A DNA stretch of 64,000 bases. It comes from DASWUZ01 sp036401395. GTDB lineage: Bacteria; Acidobacteriota; Terriglobia; Terriglobales; Acidobacteriaceae. Location: the NCBI GenBank assembly GCA_036401395.1, contig DASWUZ010000123.1, positions 1 to 64,000 of the forward strand, read 5' to 3'. A model generated the notes under the pieces. That model had not been told where the DNA came from. It did no database searches and saw nothing but the letters and a program-made list of their open reading frames with translations. Shown piece after piece: positions 1 through 9,639 of the stretch (position 1 is its first letter; every line of letters starts with the position of its first letter). Position numbers and translations under genes: made by a program.

Positions 1-26
1 CGTCTCGCGTGTCGATGCAAAGAGTT

Positions 27-105
<79 letters not shown>

Positions 106-404
106 TGTATTCAACAACTGAAGCTCTCAACGGCGACCACGAATATCGAGATGTAGTCGATTTTGTAGCTCTGAGACCCCTTCTTAATTGCATGGGACCC
201 GTCATCAGTTCACACCCATCAGTGTGGAGCCTGGGCGTGGTCGCACCAAACAAAAGTCCTTTTAAAGCTGTGCTAAAAGGATTCGATTTTATTCACTCCC
301 TAAGATTCCCCGAAGCAATCATGCGGACGGCTCACGGCACGAAGTAACCAAAACTGATTTGATACGTTACCTTATCAGTCTTAAACACTCACACTGCAGT
401 GCTC

Positions 405-1048
405 AACCACCGTTTCTGCATCGGTCTGCCGGGCTGGATGTGCACCAGCCCGACCTTCCAGTCCTCCGCCCAGCCCAGCATGCGCCGCGATGTGAACTCC
501 GGACCGTTGTCCGAGCGCAGGTTCTCCGGACGGCCACGCTCCTCGATCAGCCGATCGAGCACTCGCGTCACCCGGCCACTGCCCAGGCTGGTGTCGGCCT
601 AAAGCGCCAGGCACTCGCGCGTGTAGGCGTCCATCACGCTCAGGATGCGCACCATCCGCCCCGTCGCCAGCCCGTCGATGATGAAGTCCATCGCCCACTC
701 CTGGTTGGCACGCACCAGCCGTGGCTCGCACGCGCGATCGCGCACCAGGCGCCAGCGCTTCTTCCTGCGCACCGACAAGCTCTCTTCGAGATAAAGACGG
801 TAGACGCGCTTCACGTTCACCGCATGCCCTCGCCGCACCAGCGGCACATGCAGCCGGCGGTAGCCGTAGCGCGGCTTCTGACGGGCTAGTTTCAATAACT
901 CCACGCGTAGTTCCCCGTTGCGGTCCGGCCGAGGTTGGTAACGATAACTTGACCGATCCACTCCCAGCAGCTTGCAAGCCGTGCGTTCGCTCAACTGAAA
1001 ATGCTCCGAGGCAAACGCAACTTCTTCTCTCAGGCCGGCAAGCTCCAC
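405..1048 (-). pseudogene. IS3-type transposase orfB, interrupted and truncated
   Basis: The minus-strand protein shows the usual IS3 OrfB order: HTH-like start (LSERTACKLLGVDRSSYRY), the KPRYGYRRLH segment, then the rve catalytic core with first Asp in WAMDFI and second Asp in the segment DNGPEFTS. An in-frame TAG at 599-601 interrupts the sequence after ECLAL, where relatives continue with an acidic residue, so one base change explains it. Similarity ends near 405 just after GRPMQK, before the third catalytic residue (Glu). The copy is therefore dead. Confidence 0.8.
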
Positions 1049-1312
1049 CCGTTTTTTCTTATGACTGCCTTGAGCGCCTCACCGTGCAGGCTCAGCTCCG
1101 CCACCAGCAGCTTGAGACGGCGGTTCTCGTCCTCCATCGCCCTCAGGCGCTGCGCCTCGCTCACGTCCATGCCGCCGAACTTCGACTTCCAGCCATAGAA
1201 AGTAGCCGCGCTGATCCCATGCTCCCGGCACAAGTCCGCCGTCTTCACCCCGGCCTCGTGCTGCTTCAGTATCCCCGATGATCTGCTCTTCCGTGTAACG
1301 GCTCTTCTTCAT
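1030..1312 (-). pseudogene. IS3-type transposase orfA, frameshifted
   Basis: The N-terminus MKKSRYTEEQIIG, typical of IS3 OrfA, is in one frame (start at 1,312). The rest of the HTH_Tnp_1-type protein (TADLCREHGISAATFYGWKS, then a leucine-zipper-like stretch) is in another frame covering 1,030-1,248. A small indel near 1,270 separates the two. The end overlaps the orfB start as expected for this family. Confidence 0.75.
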
Positions 1313-1362
1313 CTTTAGCTCCCTCGATAGATTACGGGAGAACTACAGTTCTGAATGGTAGA

Positions 1363-1381
1363 GTTTTCCGGGGGCAGTTCA
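1363..1381 (-). repeat. terminal inverted repeat of the IS3 remnant
   Basis: The terminal sequence read on the minus strand begins TGAACTGCCCCCGG, a typical IS3-family end, and lies just outside the orfA start region. No matching partner was found at the other end of the remnant. Confidence 0.6.
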
Positions 1382-1550
1382 CTTGCAACCAACAGATTCT
1401 ATTGCAGATACGCTAAGGCTATAACCTGCTCTCCAACCAGAACTATGTTAGGAAGCCTACCAGTTTGAAATGAGCAGCTTGACAGCGGTTCACAATCAAC
1501 TCTTCGGTTGATATTCGTTAAATTCTGGAGCAAATGTTACATATCGGAGG

Positions 1551-1877
1551 CTATCGCCGCTTCAATTCGACTACATGCACAAATGAAATTGCGGGAAGCT
1601 GACTCAGCCATTCAATAACTGAAGGCGGCTCGTTGAGTAAGTATCCGGGCCGAGATCGCAGTTGTATAAGAACTAGGCTTTTCAGGCACGCTGCCGTCAT
1701 ACTCCCGCCGGTAGCGATCATTCGACGCTCATCTCTAGCCACTGGATCACCGCCTTCATAGAACAGGGCCAGCGCGGCCAAAAGAGCTTTGCAAGCGGAT
1801 CGAAAATGGCCGGCGTGTTCGATTCTGTCGTGACTCAAGTCCTGTGCTAATCTCAGAATCGTGAGCGATTCCGCCAC
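1551..1877 (-). CDS. hypothetical protein, uncertain
   Basis: A 108-residue open frame on the minus strand with an ATG start and no recognised domain. Its composition (basic, with helical stretches such as ACKALLAALALF) could be that of a small soluble protein. It overlaps the start of the plus-strand gene at 1,861 by 17 bases, and no clear ribosome site was found. It may be a chance frame; I list it only because the stretch 1,382-1,860 has no other gene. Confidence 0.25.
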   Translation of the reverse strand: MAESLTILRLAQDLSHDRIEHAGHFRSACKALLAALALFYEGGDPVARDERRMIATGGSMTAACLKSLVLIQLRSRPGYLLNEPPSVIEWLSQLPAISFVHVVELKRR

Positions 1878-2205
1878 AATCCGTCAAAACAGTAGCCGAC
1901 TTCTGGTCGCGCTGTTGGCGTGTGCTCTCATGGTTTTCTTCGCGATCGCGACGAAGGCATCTGTGTATGGCCCTCATCAGAGAGACCTGCAGGATTTGAC
2001 AGCTACTAAAGTCTTGCAAAATGATGCCGCACGAGTTGTTCCGTCCGCGCCTGTCTTGCAGGAGATCCTCGCGGCGACGATTGCGTTCCTGCTTCTGGCA
2101 AAAGGATTCACTTCTGAAGAGTGTGCGTCCGTTGCTGAACCTCGCGTGACTAGGTTTGAGTGGTTCTCCCCGGCCCTCTCCGTTCGCCCCCCACCCTCAC
2201 TCTAG
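1861..2205 (+). CDS. small membrane protein upstream of RND efflux operon
   Basis: A 114-residue protein starting with GTG. It has a hydrophobic segment near residues 14-32 (LLVALLACALMVFFAIA), a second one near 68-80 (EILAATIAFLLLA), and ends WFSPALSVRPPPSL, a proline-rich tail. It lies 86 bases upstream of the efflux genes in the same direction. I have the impression, from memory rather than a search, that similar small proteins precede acidobacterial RND operons. Function unknown; a role in or near the inner membrane is inferred. Confidence 0.55.
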   Translation: MSDSATIRQNSSRLLVALLACALMVFFAIATKASVYGPHQRDLQDLTATKVLQNDAARVVPSAPVLQEILAATIAFLLLAKGFTSEECASVAEPRVTRFEWFSPALSVRPPPSL

Positions 2206-2291
2206 AGCGAAACTACTTACGCCCGCAATGATCTTGCGCGGGGCTCTGTGCCTGGTGGCACGGCTTTATCCAGCCAATCGAATGTCCATTG

Positions 2292-3536
2292 ATGACTATC
2301 TTGTTTACACGCAAGACGCGAGTCTTTGAAAGCCTGTTTCTGCTACCCATAGCTGCGTTTGTTTGCGCGGGCTGTCGACATTCGGACGCCGACGCCTCCT
2401 CCCAACCCACGGCGCCTATCGCACCGGTAGCGATGGTAATGCGAGCGCCGCTCACAAACTCGTTGAGTGTCGCGGGCGAGTTCCTTCCTTTTCAGGAAGT
2501 GGAACTACACGCCAAAGTTGCAGGATATATCCGCCACATCAGCGTCGATATCGGCGACCGCGTTCGTGCCGGCCAGGTGCTGGCCACGTTGGACGTCCCC
2601 GAGCTCACAGCCCAGGTCGAAGGCGCGGACGCGGGAGTACGGCAAACGCAAGAGCAAATCGAACGAGCTAAGAGCGAGATGGAACGGGCCCGGGCGAACT
2701 ACGATGCGGTGCATTCCGGGGCGCAGAGGCTTCAGCAGGTTTCGGATGCGCGGCCCGGCTTGATAGCTCAGCAAGAACTTGATGACGCACTCGCGAAAGA
2801 TCGTGGGGCGGCAGCACAAGTGGACTCAGCGAAGTCGGCGCTATCGGCTGTTCAGCAGCAACTTGGCGTTTCGAGGGCGGATCGTCAACACTATTCCGCG
2901 CTCGCCGACTATTCGCGGATTAGCGCGCCGTTTAGCGGCGTCGTCACCTGGCGGTACGCGGATACTGGCGCGTTGATTCAGGCGGGGACGTCCAACACCG
3001 GGTCTATGCCAGTGGTCAAGGTCGCTCAGGTCGATACGCTTCGCCTGCGCTTACCCGTTCCTGAGACGCTGGCAGCGTTCGTGCGGGCAGGCGACACAGC
3101 CTCCATTCACGTCCAGGCTCTCGGCGAAACATTTGCCGGAAAAGTGACGAGAAGAACTGACGCACTCGATTCATCCACGCGAACCATGCAGGTAGAAATT
3201 GACGTTCCGAATGGGGATGGAAAATTGTCTCCCGGGATGTACGCCGATGTGACTCTGAATATTCAGAGAGCGGGTGATGCGCTTGTAGTGCCAATTCAGG
3301 CCGTGGATCAGAGTGGTTCTCAGCCCTTCGTAATGCTCGTGGACTCTGCGAACAAGGTTGAGAAGAGGGCTGTGCGCATTGGAGTTTTGACGGCAAACCG
3401 GATCGAAATTCTGAGCGGATTGAACGTCGGCGACAAAGTCATCGTGGCGAATCTCGGCGCTTTCTCTGAGGGCGAAAATGTTACTCCCAAAAGAAGCTCA
3501 ATCGGCGACCTGAAGAGCTCGGGGGAAGACCAGTAA
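2292..3536 (+). CDS. RND efflux periplasmic adaptor (MFP) lipoprotein
   Basis: A 414-residue membrane fusion protein that should link the inner-membrane pump at 3,536 to the outer-membrane channel at 6,685. The N-terminus carries a signal ending in a lipobox-like VCAGC, so it is probably a lipoprotein. It then shows the biotinyl-lipoyl half motifs (HAKVAGYIRHISVDIGD, and later ISAPFSGVVTWRYADTGALI), a helical hairpin between them (about residues 110-195), and the beta-barrel and membrane-proximal domains. The ATG at 2,292 was preferred over the TTG one codon earlier. Its stop overlaps the pump start by one base, indicating translational coupling. Confidence 0.92.
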   Translation: MTILFTRKTRVFESLFLLPIAAFVCAGCRHSDADASSQPTAPIAPVAMVMRAPLTNSLSVAGEFLPFQEVELHAKVAGYIRHISVDIGDRVRAGQVLATLDVPELTAQVEGADAGVRQTQEQIERAKSEMERARANYDAVHSGAQRLQQVSDARPGLIAQQELDDALAKDRGAAAQVDSAKSALSAVQQQLGVSRADRQHYSALADYSRISAPFSGVVTWRYADTGALIQAGTSNTGSMPVVKVAQVDTLRLRLPVPETLAAFVRAGDTASIHVQALGETFAGKVTRRTDALDSSTRTMQVEIDVPNGDGKLSPGMYADVTLNIQRAGDALVVPIQAVDQSGSQPFVMLVDSANKVEKRAVRIGVLTANRIEILSGLNVGDKVIVANLGAFSEGENVTPKRSSIGDLKSSGEDQ

Positions 3537-6500
3537 TGTCAGGGTTCTCGATCCGCTATCCATTCTTCATCATCATGCTCTGTCTGGTAGTGGCTGTAGT
3601 CGGCTCTACCACGGTCGCCCGCATGCCAGTTGATTTGTTCCCGGACATTAATATCCCGGTGGTCGTGGTGGCGACTTTTTATAACGGCATGCCTCCAGAG
3701 CAAATAGAATCGAACATTACAAACCCGTTCGAACGGTTTTTTACCCTCGGAGGTGGGATCGATCATATCGAGTCACGTTCGCTTACGGGCGTCAGCCTCA
3801 TCCGTATTTATTTCCAGCCAGGCACGAATGCGGACGCGGCCGTCACGACGATTTCTAACCTCGCGCTTGCCCAGTTGCGACGGCTCCCTCCTGGTACGCT
3901 GCCGCCCGTGGTTTTGAAGTTCGACGCTTCCAGCCTTCCTGTGTGCCTCATCACCCTTAAAGGCGAGGGCCTGAACGAAACGCAGCTTCACGATCTGGCT
4001 CAGTTCAACGTGCGCAATCAGCTAGCTGGCGTTCCGGGTGCTTCGGTACCTCAACCGTTCGGCGGGAAGTATCGGCAGATTCAAATCTACGTAGACCCCG
4101 TAAAACTCGAGGCCCATCAACTGAGCCCAATGGATGTTGTGCGCTCGGTCAATCAGGCGAATGCCATTCTTCCGGCCGGCGATGTGCGGATCGGGCCAAG
4201 AGATTTCAACATTTACACTAACTCGCAATTCCCCACAATGGAGGAGATCGACCGCCTACCGCTAAAGACAGTTGGAAACGGCCAGCTCCTCGTCTCGGAT
4301 GTCGGGAGCGCGAAGGATGCCGCCGCTATCCAAACAAATATCGTTCGCGTCGATGGACAGCATTCGGTCTACCTGCCGATCTTGAAACAAGGTGGGGGGA
4401 GCAATACTATCGCGGTCGTGAATGGTATCCGCACCGCCATTGGCGATCTGCTCGATGTGCCGAAGTCACTCAGGACGAGAGTGGTGTTTGACCAGTCGGT
4501 GTTTGTAAAGACGGCCATTTCAAATCTCGGCAGCGAAGGCGGCATCGGGCTGGTTCTGACTGCCCTGATGATCCTTATCTTTCTCGGCAATGTACGGGCA
4601 ACGCTGGCCGTGATGCTTTCGATTCCGTTGTCGGCACTTGCCGCTTTCCTCGCGTTGAACCTGTTGGGGGGAACCATCAACTCGATGGTCCTGGGCGGGC
4701 TCGCTCTGGCGTTCTCCCGGCTGATCGATAACTCGGTGGTGGTGCTGGAGAATATTTTCCGGCATCTGGAAATGGGAGAGTCGGCGGAGGAAGCTGCGGA
4801 AAAAGGTGGGCGCGAAGTCGCATTGCCGGTATTAGCCGCCACGTTCACGACCGCTATTGTGTTCTTTCCCGTAGTTTTTCTGTATGGCGTCAGCAGGTTC
4901 CTATTCACCGCATTGGCTCTGTCCGTTGTGTTGTCCCTGTTCGCGTCCTACGTAGTGGCGCTAACGGTGGTCCCTCTGTTTTGCGCTCGGTTTATCAAGA
5001 ACGCACACAACGAGGCCGTACATCATAAGGGCAACTCGTGGTTTCAGCGCTTCGTACTGCGGTTCAATCAGAAATACGATCAAACGCTGATGCGCTATGA
5101 CATCGCGGTCGGCAAGGCCCTGCTGCGACCGGTTGCGACGGTGATCGGAGTGTTAGGCGTTTTCCTGTTGAGCCTTGGTCTGTTTCCGTTCATGGGTCTG
5201 TCGTTCTTTCCCCGAACAGATCCTGGGCAATTCGTGATCAACGTGAAGGCTCCGAGCGGCACAAGGCTTGAACTAACCGATAGATACATCGCACGAGTCG
5301 AAGAGGATATTCGCTCGGTAGTTCCCGCAAAAGACCTTGGAATTGTGGTCTCGAACATTGGCATCACGCCGGACTTCTCTGCGATTTACACCACCAATTC
5401 CGGACAGCACACGGCGTTCGTACAGGTCAGCTTGAAGGAGGGCCATAGCAAGAGCAGCTTCGAGTATATGAACCTTGTCCGCCGGAAATTAAGGGACGAT
5501 CTGCCGGAGATTTCTACTTACTTTCAAACCGGCGGTCTGGTCGACGCTGTAGTCAATCTTGGACTACCGGCGCCCATTGATATTCAAGTGAGTGGAAACA
5601 ATCAACAGGAAGCATTTGCAACTGCCACCGCACTCGCGGAGAAGATCAAAAAGCTGAACGGGGTCAGTGATGTGCTGATCCCGCAAGATCTGGATTACCC
5701 CGGTCTTCGTTTGAATGTGAACCGAGAAATGGCCGGAAGACTTGGCCTTAATTCAAGCGAGATCGTGGACAACGTGATCACCGCGCTCACTTCGAATGGC
5801 ATGATCGCACCTAGCTACTATGTCGACCCAAAGAGCGGCAACAACTATCTGCTCACGGTCCAGTTTCCGGAATCCCAGGTGAAATCTCTCACCGACTTTG
5901 AGCAGATACCGGTGCGATCGCACGATGGTTCGCAAACTGCCAACCTGGGCGCTGTGACCGACATCAAGCCGATCAATACCCCGACGGAAGTCGATCACTA
6001 TCAACTTCGTAGAGTCATCGACGTGTATGTATCGCCATCCGGGCAGGACTTAGGTGGGCTTGCGAAGCGCGTCGACAGAGTTATCACGGACCAGCCTATT
6101 GCTAGCGATTTGCGGGTTTCTATGCGAGGTTCCGTACAGGGAATGCGGAAGTCGTTTACCAGTTTCAGCATTGGGCTAATTCTCTCGATCATTCTTGTCT
6201 ACCTGATCTTGATGGCTCAGTTTGCTTCCTTTGTCGACCCAGTAATTATCCTGCTCGCTATTCCACCCGGCATCACCGGCGTGATCCTCTTTCTGCTGCT
6301 AACTAAGACTACGTTGAACGTGATGTCCCTGATGGGTGTCGTCATGATGACCGGCATCGTGGTTTCCAACTCGATCCTGATTGTCGAGTTCACGAGGAGC
6401 CTCCGCAAAATAGGCATGCCGATTCGGGAGGCAGTCGCGACAGCTTGCCGCGTTCGGCTGCGACCCGTGCTGATGACTTCACTCGCGACGATTCTAGGAA

Positions 6501-6688
6501 TGATACCCATGGCCCTTGCCCTGGAAGCGGGCAGCGAGCAGTATGCACCGCTGGCGAGAGCGATCATCGGGGGATTGACCGTATCCGTTCTAGTCACGGT
6601 GTTCGTGGTGCCTGCGGCTTACCTTTGGGTGCATGGGAAAGAAGAGGATCTGGCGACTCCGGCTCCTCAAGACGGAGCAACGCTATGA
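3536..6688 (+). CDS. RND efflux transporter permease (HAE1-like) with altered relay residues
   Basis: A 1,050-residue inner-membrane pump of normal family length, with the two homologous halves (12 predicted membrane segments) and large periplasmic loops. The N-terminus (IRYPFFIIMLCLVVAVVG) and the TM10-TM11 region (SILIVEF, RLRPVLMTSLATILGM) are typical. By hand alignment to AcrB, Asp407 is kept (D398) but Asp408 is N399 (LIDNSVVVLEN), and Lys940 is S944 (VVSNSILIVEF). The coupling site therefore differs from the classical Asp-Asp-Lys triad. It is coupled by overlaps to the adaptor upstream and the channel downstream; the substrate cannot be told from sequence. Confidence 0.95.
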   Translation: MSGFSIRYPFFIIMLCLVVAVVGSTTVARMPVDLFPDINIPVVVVATFYNGMPPEQIESNITNPFERFFTLGGGIDHIESRSLTGVSLIRIYFQPGTNADAAVTTISNLALAQLRRLPPGTLPPVVLKFDASSLPVCLITLKGEGLNETQLHDLAQFNVRNQLAGVPGASVPQPFGGKYRQIQIYVDPVKLEAHQLSPMDVVRSVNQANAILPAGDVRIGPRDFNIYTNSQFPTMEEIDRLPLKTVGNGQLLVSDVGSAKDAAAIQTNIVRVDGQHSVYLPILKQGGGSNTIAVVNGIRTAIGDLLDVPKSLRTRVVFDQSVFVKTAISNLGSEGGIGLVLTALMILIFLGNVRATLAVMLSIPLSALAAFLALNLLGGTINSMVLGGLALAFSRLIDNSVVVLENIFRHLEMGESAEEAAEKGGREVALPVLAATFTTAIVFFPVVFLYGVSRFLFTALALSVVLSLFASYVVALTVVPLFCARFIKNAHNEAVHHKGNSWFQRFVLRFNQKYDQTLMRYDIAVGKALLRPVATVIGVLGVFLLSLGLFPFMGLSFFPRTDPGQFVINVKAPSGTRLELTDRYIARVEEDIRSVVPAKDLGIVVSNIGITPDFSAIYTTNSGQHTAFVQVSLKEGHSKSSFEYMNLVRRKLRDDLPEISTYFQTGGLVDAVVNLGLPAPIDIQVSGNNQQEAFATATALAEKIKKLNGVSDVLIPQDLDYPGLRLNVNREMAGRLGLNSSEIVDNVITALTSNGMIAPSYYVDPKSGNNYLLTVQFPESQVKSLTDFEQIPVRSHDGSQTANLGAVTDIKPINTPTEVDHYQLRRVIDVYVSPSGQDLGGLAKRVDRVITDQPIASDLRVSMRGSVQGMRKSFTSFSIGLILSIILVYLILMAQFASFVDPVIILLAIPPGITGVILFLLLTKTTLNVMSLMGVVMMTGIVVSNSILIVEFTRSLRKIGMPIREAVATACRVRLRPVLMTSLATILGMIPMALALEAGSEQYAPLARAIIGGLTVSVLVTVFVVPAAYLWVHGKEEDLATPAPQDGATL

Positions 6689-7983
6689 AGAAATCTCTCA
6701 TTTGCCTCTCGATCTTCGCGCTCACGTCCTGGGTGGCGCGTGCGCAAACGGTTCAGGCTCCGACCGGTTCGCTCACGGTACAGGAGGCGGAACAATTAGC
6801 CATTCGAAATAATCCGCGGATTGCCGTTGCCCGTCTTACGGCGCTTGCGGAAGGACAAGTCACCCGCGAGGCGCGCTCCGCGGAACTACCGACGATCACA
6901 GGAAACCTGACCGCTGTCGATTCCCATGAAGGCAGTCGCATCACCGCGGGTGCTCTGAACAATCCTATTGTCTACCAGCGTGCTGCGGGTGGAGTAACCG
7001 TAAGTCAACTCATCGCGGATTTCGGTAGGACGCGCAGCCTGGTCGGCAGCGCGGCCCTCCGCGCACAAGCTCAAGCCAGCCAAGAGGCGGCTACTACGGC
7101 CGACGTAGTAATCGCAGTGGATGAAGCGTTCTATCGGGCATTGGGGACTCAGGCGGTCCTCAAGGTTGCCAGCGATACGGTCTCTGCCCGCCAGACCACA
7201 ACAGATCAGGTAAATGCCTTGACCGGCGCGAAGCTCAAGTCGACGCTCGATCTGAGCTTCGCCAGTGTGAACCTGGCCCAGGCGAAACTGTTGTTGCTTG
7301 ATGCTCAGAACGAGAACCAGGAGTCGATGGCGGCAATGAACGCGCTGCTGGGAAGCGAGCGGCCAACCAACTACACGCTCGTGGACGACACCGGGAATGC
7401 ACCTGCGCTCGCGCCGCTTGATGCTGAACCTCTGGTGACCCAGGCATTCAACAGCAGGCCCGACCTGACTGCGCTCAATGAGGAATTCGAAGCGGCCAGG
7501 AAATTTTCCTCCGCAGAGCATGATCTTCGCCGTCCGACAATCGCTGCGCTTGGTACGGCGGGCTCTACCCCTGTGAGAGCAGATCAGATCGCATCGTCCT
7601 GGTACGGGGCTGCCGGCGTAAACGTCAGCGTTCCCATCTTCAACGGCTTCCTCTTTTCTGCGCGAGCCCGTGAAGCAGACCTGAGAGCTGCAGCCGCGAA
7701 AAAGCGAGTCGAAGAGTTGCGCCAAACGATAGCCCGCGATGTAAGGACCACGGTACTCCAGGCGCAGTCAAATTTTCAGCGCATCGCGGTGACGCAACAA
7801 CTGCTCGCCCAAGCGAACACGGCATTTGATCTGGCGCAGACTCGTTACCGGATCGGCCTCTCGTCAATCGTCGAAATCAGTCAGGCAGAGCTAGCTCAAA
7901 CTGAGGCACAGATAGAGTACGCAACGGCAAGATATTCGTATCAAGGATCACTAGCCGCAATTCGTTACCAGACAGGCCAGTGA
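6685..7983 (+). CDS. TolC-family outer membrane efflux channel
   Basis: A 432-residue outer membrane factor with a signal peptide (MKKSLICLSIFALTSWVARA) and the two OEP repeats; segments such as LTVQEAEQLAIRNNPRI and the C-terminal ALAQTEAQIEYATARYSYQ region are typical of the alpha-barrel helices. It should form the exit duct of the tripartite pump. Its ATG overlaps the pump stop codon by four bases (ATGA), so the start at 6,685 is preferred over longer versions. A strong hairpin follows the gene at 8,040-8,091. Confidence 0.92.
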   Translation: MKKSLICLSIFALTSWVARAQTVQAPTGSLTVQEAEQLAIRNNPRIAVARLTALAEGQVTREARSAELPTITGNLTAVDSHEGSRITAGALNNPIVYQRAAGGVTVSQLIADFGRTRSLVGSAALRAQAQASQEAATTADVVIAVDEAFYRALGTQAVLKVASDTVSARQTTTDQVNALTGAKLKSTLDLSFASVNLAQAKLLLLDAQNENQESMAAMNALLGSERPTNYTLVDDTGNAPALAPLDAEPLVTQAFNSRPDLTALNEEFEAARKFSSAEHDLRRPTIAALGTAGSTPVRADQIASSWYGAAGVNVSVPIFNGFLFSARAREADLRAAAAKKRVEELRQTIARDVRTTVLQAQSNFQRIAVTQQLLAQANTAFDLAQTRYRIGLSSIVEISQAELAQTEAQIEYATARYSYQGSLAAIRYQTGQ

Positions 7984-8039
7984 ACCAGAGAGCATACGCA
8001 CGAAACTATACCGAACCAATCTACTCCTCGACTTTCAAG

Positions 8040-8091
8040 ATCAAGAACCCTCCTCTACGCTATTCATCGAATGGGTCTGGAGGGTCTTGAT
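8040..8091 (+). terminator. stem-loop after the efflux operon
   Basis: ATCAAG plus ACCCTCC pairs with GGAGGGT plus CTTGAT across a loop of about 25 bases, with one unpaired base in the stem. It lies 57 bases after the TolC stop. There is no clear T-run behind it, so it may be a terminator or an mRNA-stabilising element. Confidence 0.5.
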
Positions 8092-8149
8092 TCATACAAT
8101 GTCCTCGTCTCGGACAAGACCGACTCCAACATGGTGACATATAGACTCA

Positions 8150-8942
8150 GGTCAATCGTCGCCAATTGCCTACTCAGCTCCGACGGGTCTTGACCCTGAC
8201 AGAGCGGGCAACATACCCACGGATGGCAAGAATTCCTATCGCTACGACGGCGAGGGGAGAATTTGTGCGGTTGCGTATGGCTCCAGTCCCGTGAATTACG
8301 AGCAGTACGTCTACAACGCTCTTGGAGTGCGAGTAGCAAAAGCAAGCATCGCCGGAGCAGGGTTTCCAGCGGCAGGAGCTGTCTTCGCAGCTCCAGGAGC
8401 CGCCTCCGGGTTCTCGTTAACGAACCAATACCTGCTCGATCAAATTGGCGATCAGGTGACTGAACTGAATGGCTCTGGCACCTGGACGCACTCGAACGTA
8501 TGTGCTGGCGCTCACCTCCAGGCTACTTACGACACCAATGGATTGCACTTCCAATTGGCCCATCCTCTGGGCACGCGGCGCATCGAAACTGCCGCAGCGG
8601 GGACTGTAGATGGAACATATCAAAGCCTTCCCTTCGGAGACAATCTGGTCACTTCAGGCTACGACGCAACCGAACACCATTTCACCGGCAAAGAGCACGA
8701 TGCGGAAACTGGGAATGAGTACTTTGAAGCACGATATTACGGCGCGGCGATTGGGCGTTGGATGTCCCCGGACTGGAGTGCCAAGATTGAGCCCGTGCCG
8801 TACTCAAAGCTGGAAGACCCCCAGTCGTTAAATCTGTATGCATACGCAAGAAATAACCCCCTGACAATAATTGACGCGGACGGCCACGATGCCGCACAGG
8901 ATTCAAACGTACTGAGCGACTACGTATGGGGTAGCGGGGTCG
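8150..8942 (+). pseudogene. Rhs fragment 1 (orphan C-terminal core)
   Basis: This frame encodes the end of an Rhs/YD-repeat protein: a decayed YD repeat (DGKNSYRYDGEGRI), the core (YVYNALGVRVAKASIAG), then the hallmark segment GTRRIETAAAGTVDGTYQ, HHFTGKEHDAETGNEYFEAR and SLNLYAYARNNPL, followed by a short tip (IDADGHDAAQDSN). There is no start region for a full Rhs protein and the frame runs out shortly after the core. The core is very similar to 12,825-13,400, including a first stretch of about 75 bases that looks identical. It is a leftover cassette from Rhs recombination. Confidence 0.8.
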
Positions 8943-9540
8943 GGAAGCGGCGAACTTGCAAGTGCTTAAAGCGTTTAATCTGCCGGAAGGCGTGAACCGG
9001 AAGCCCGTTCTTTTCGGCGATGAATCGGTAGTCTTTCCGATCACTGTATAGACGAAGGTTTGCTATCAAACACAGTTCACTCGAATGGATGTGAAGACGG
9101 GCAAGGATGCGCCGTGGACGACGCTGGAATGCACACGGTACAACCTACTTGGCGACGGGCACATAATTTACACGAGCATGAAGGGCGACAGCCCGTTGGA
9201 GATTATCGGGGAAGGCAACGTCTCTTCGGCATCCTACAATCCGCCCAAAGGTGCTTATATCGACCGGGGTATCTTGGACGGCAGCAGCCCCGTAGTATCC
9301 CCTCAGTCTCTGCGTGTAGTCGAGGAGCTGATAGAGGCGAAAGGCAGGCATCCACCGCTCGACATGTCTGGCAAGTTCGTTGGCCGGGACATCGTGCTTC
9401 TGGACATGCATACCGGCACGGCTCTGCTGACAGTGAAGGTGCCCTTGAGTACGCAGGTATATTCCTACGCGCTGTCTCGGGATGGAAAGCGGCTAGCCGT
9501 TTTGCTTGACTCGCAGTTGACTGTCTATCAGGTTCCATAG
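8943..9540 (+). pseudogene. broken beta-propeller-like protein
   Basis: One reading frame continues from about 8,943 to a stop at 9,540 but is cut by TAG at 9,049-9,051 (after DESVVFPITV). Restoring that codon (a CAG would do) gives a continuous protein ending YSYALSRDGKRLAVLLD and a final VYQVP, a pattern like the last blade of a WD40/YncE-like propeller. The 5' part is missing because the frame is joined to Rhs fragment 1. The piece 9,085-9,540 could still be translated from its own ATG (151 residues), but no convincing ribosome site was seen. Confidence 0.5.
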
Positions 9541-9556
9541 CGCATACTCTGAACCT

Positions 9557-9588
9557 CCAGCAAGCCGCTCTCCGGGGCGGTTTGTTGG
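9557..9588 (+). terminator. stem-loop after the propeller remnant
   Basis: CCAGCAAGCCGC pairs with GCGGTTTGTTGG (some G-T pairs) around an eight-base loop, 17 bases after the stop at 9,540. Only a weak T-run is present within the 3' arm. A factor-independent terminator is plausible. Confidence 0.5.
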
Positions 9589-9639
9589 CGTCTATGGCAT
9601 CCATCCGGCGTCTTGCTGGATATGGGCGGAAGAGTACGC

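Larger units (their letters stand above)
395..1381 (-). mobile_element. IS3-family insertion sequence remnant
   Basis: Minus-strand remnants of an IS3-type orfA and orfB lie between about 405 and 1,312, and an end sequence of IS3 type (TGAACTGCCCCCGGAAAAC read on the minus strand) closes the element at 1,363-1,381. The other end, including the last part of orfB and its inverted repeat, is missing. With one frameshift, one internal stop and a truncation the copy cannot encode a working transposase. The bases between the tRNA and this element (104-394) show no gene. Confidence 0.8.

Noticed and set aside
381..977. Long minus-strand frame overlapping the IS3 orfB
   Set aside because: Composition (Arg/Ala/Gly-rich) is that of a shadow frame; the other frame carries all the transposase motifs.
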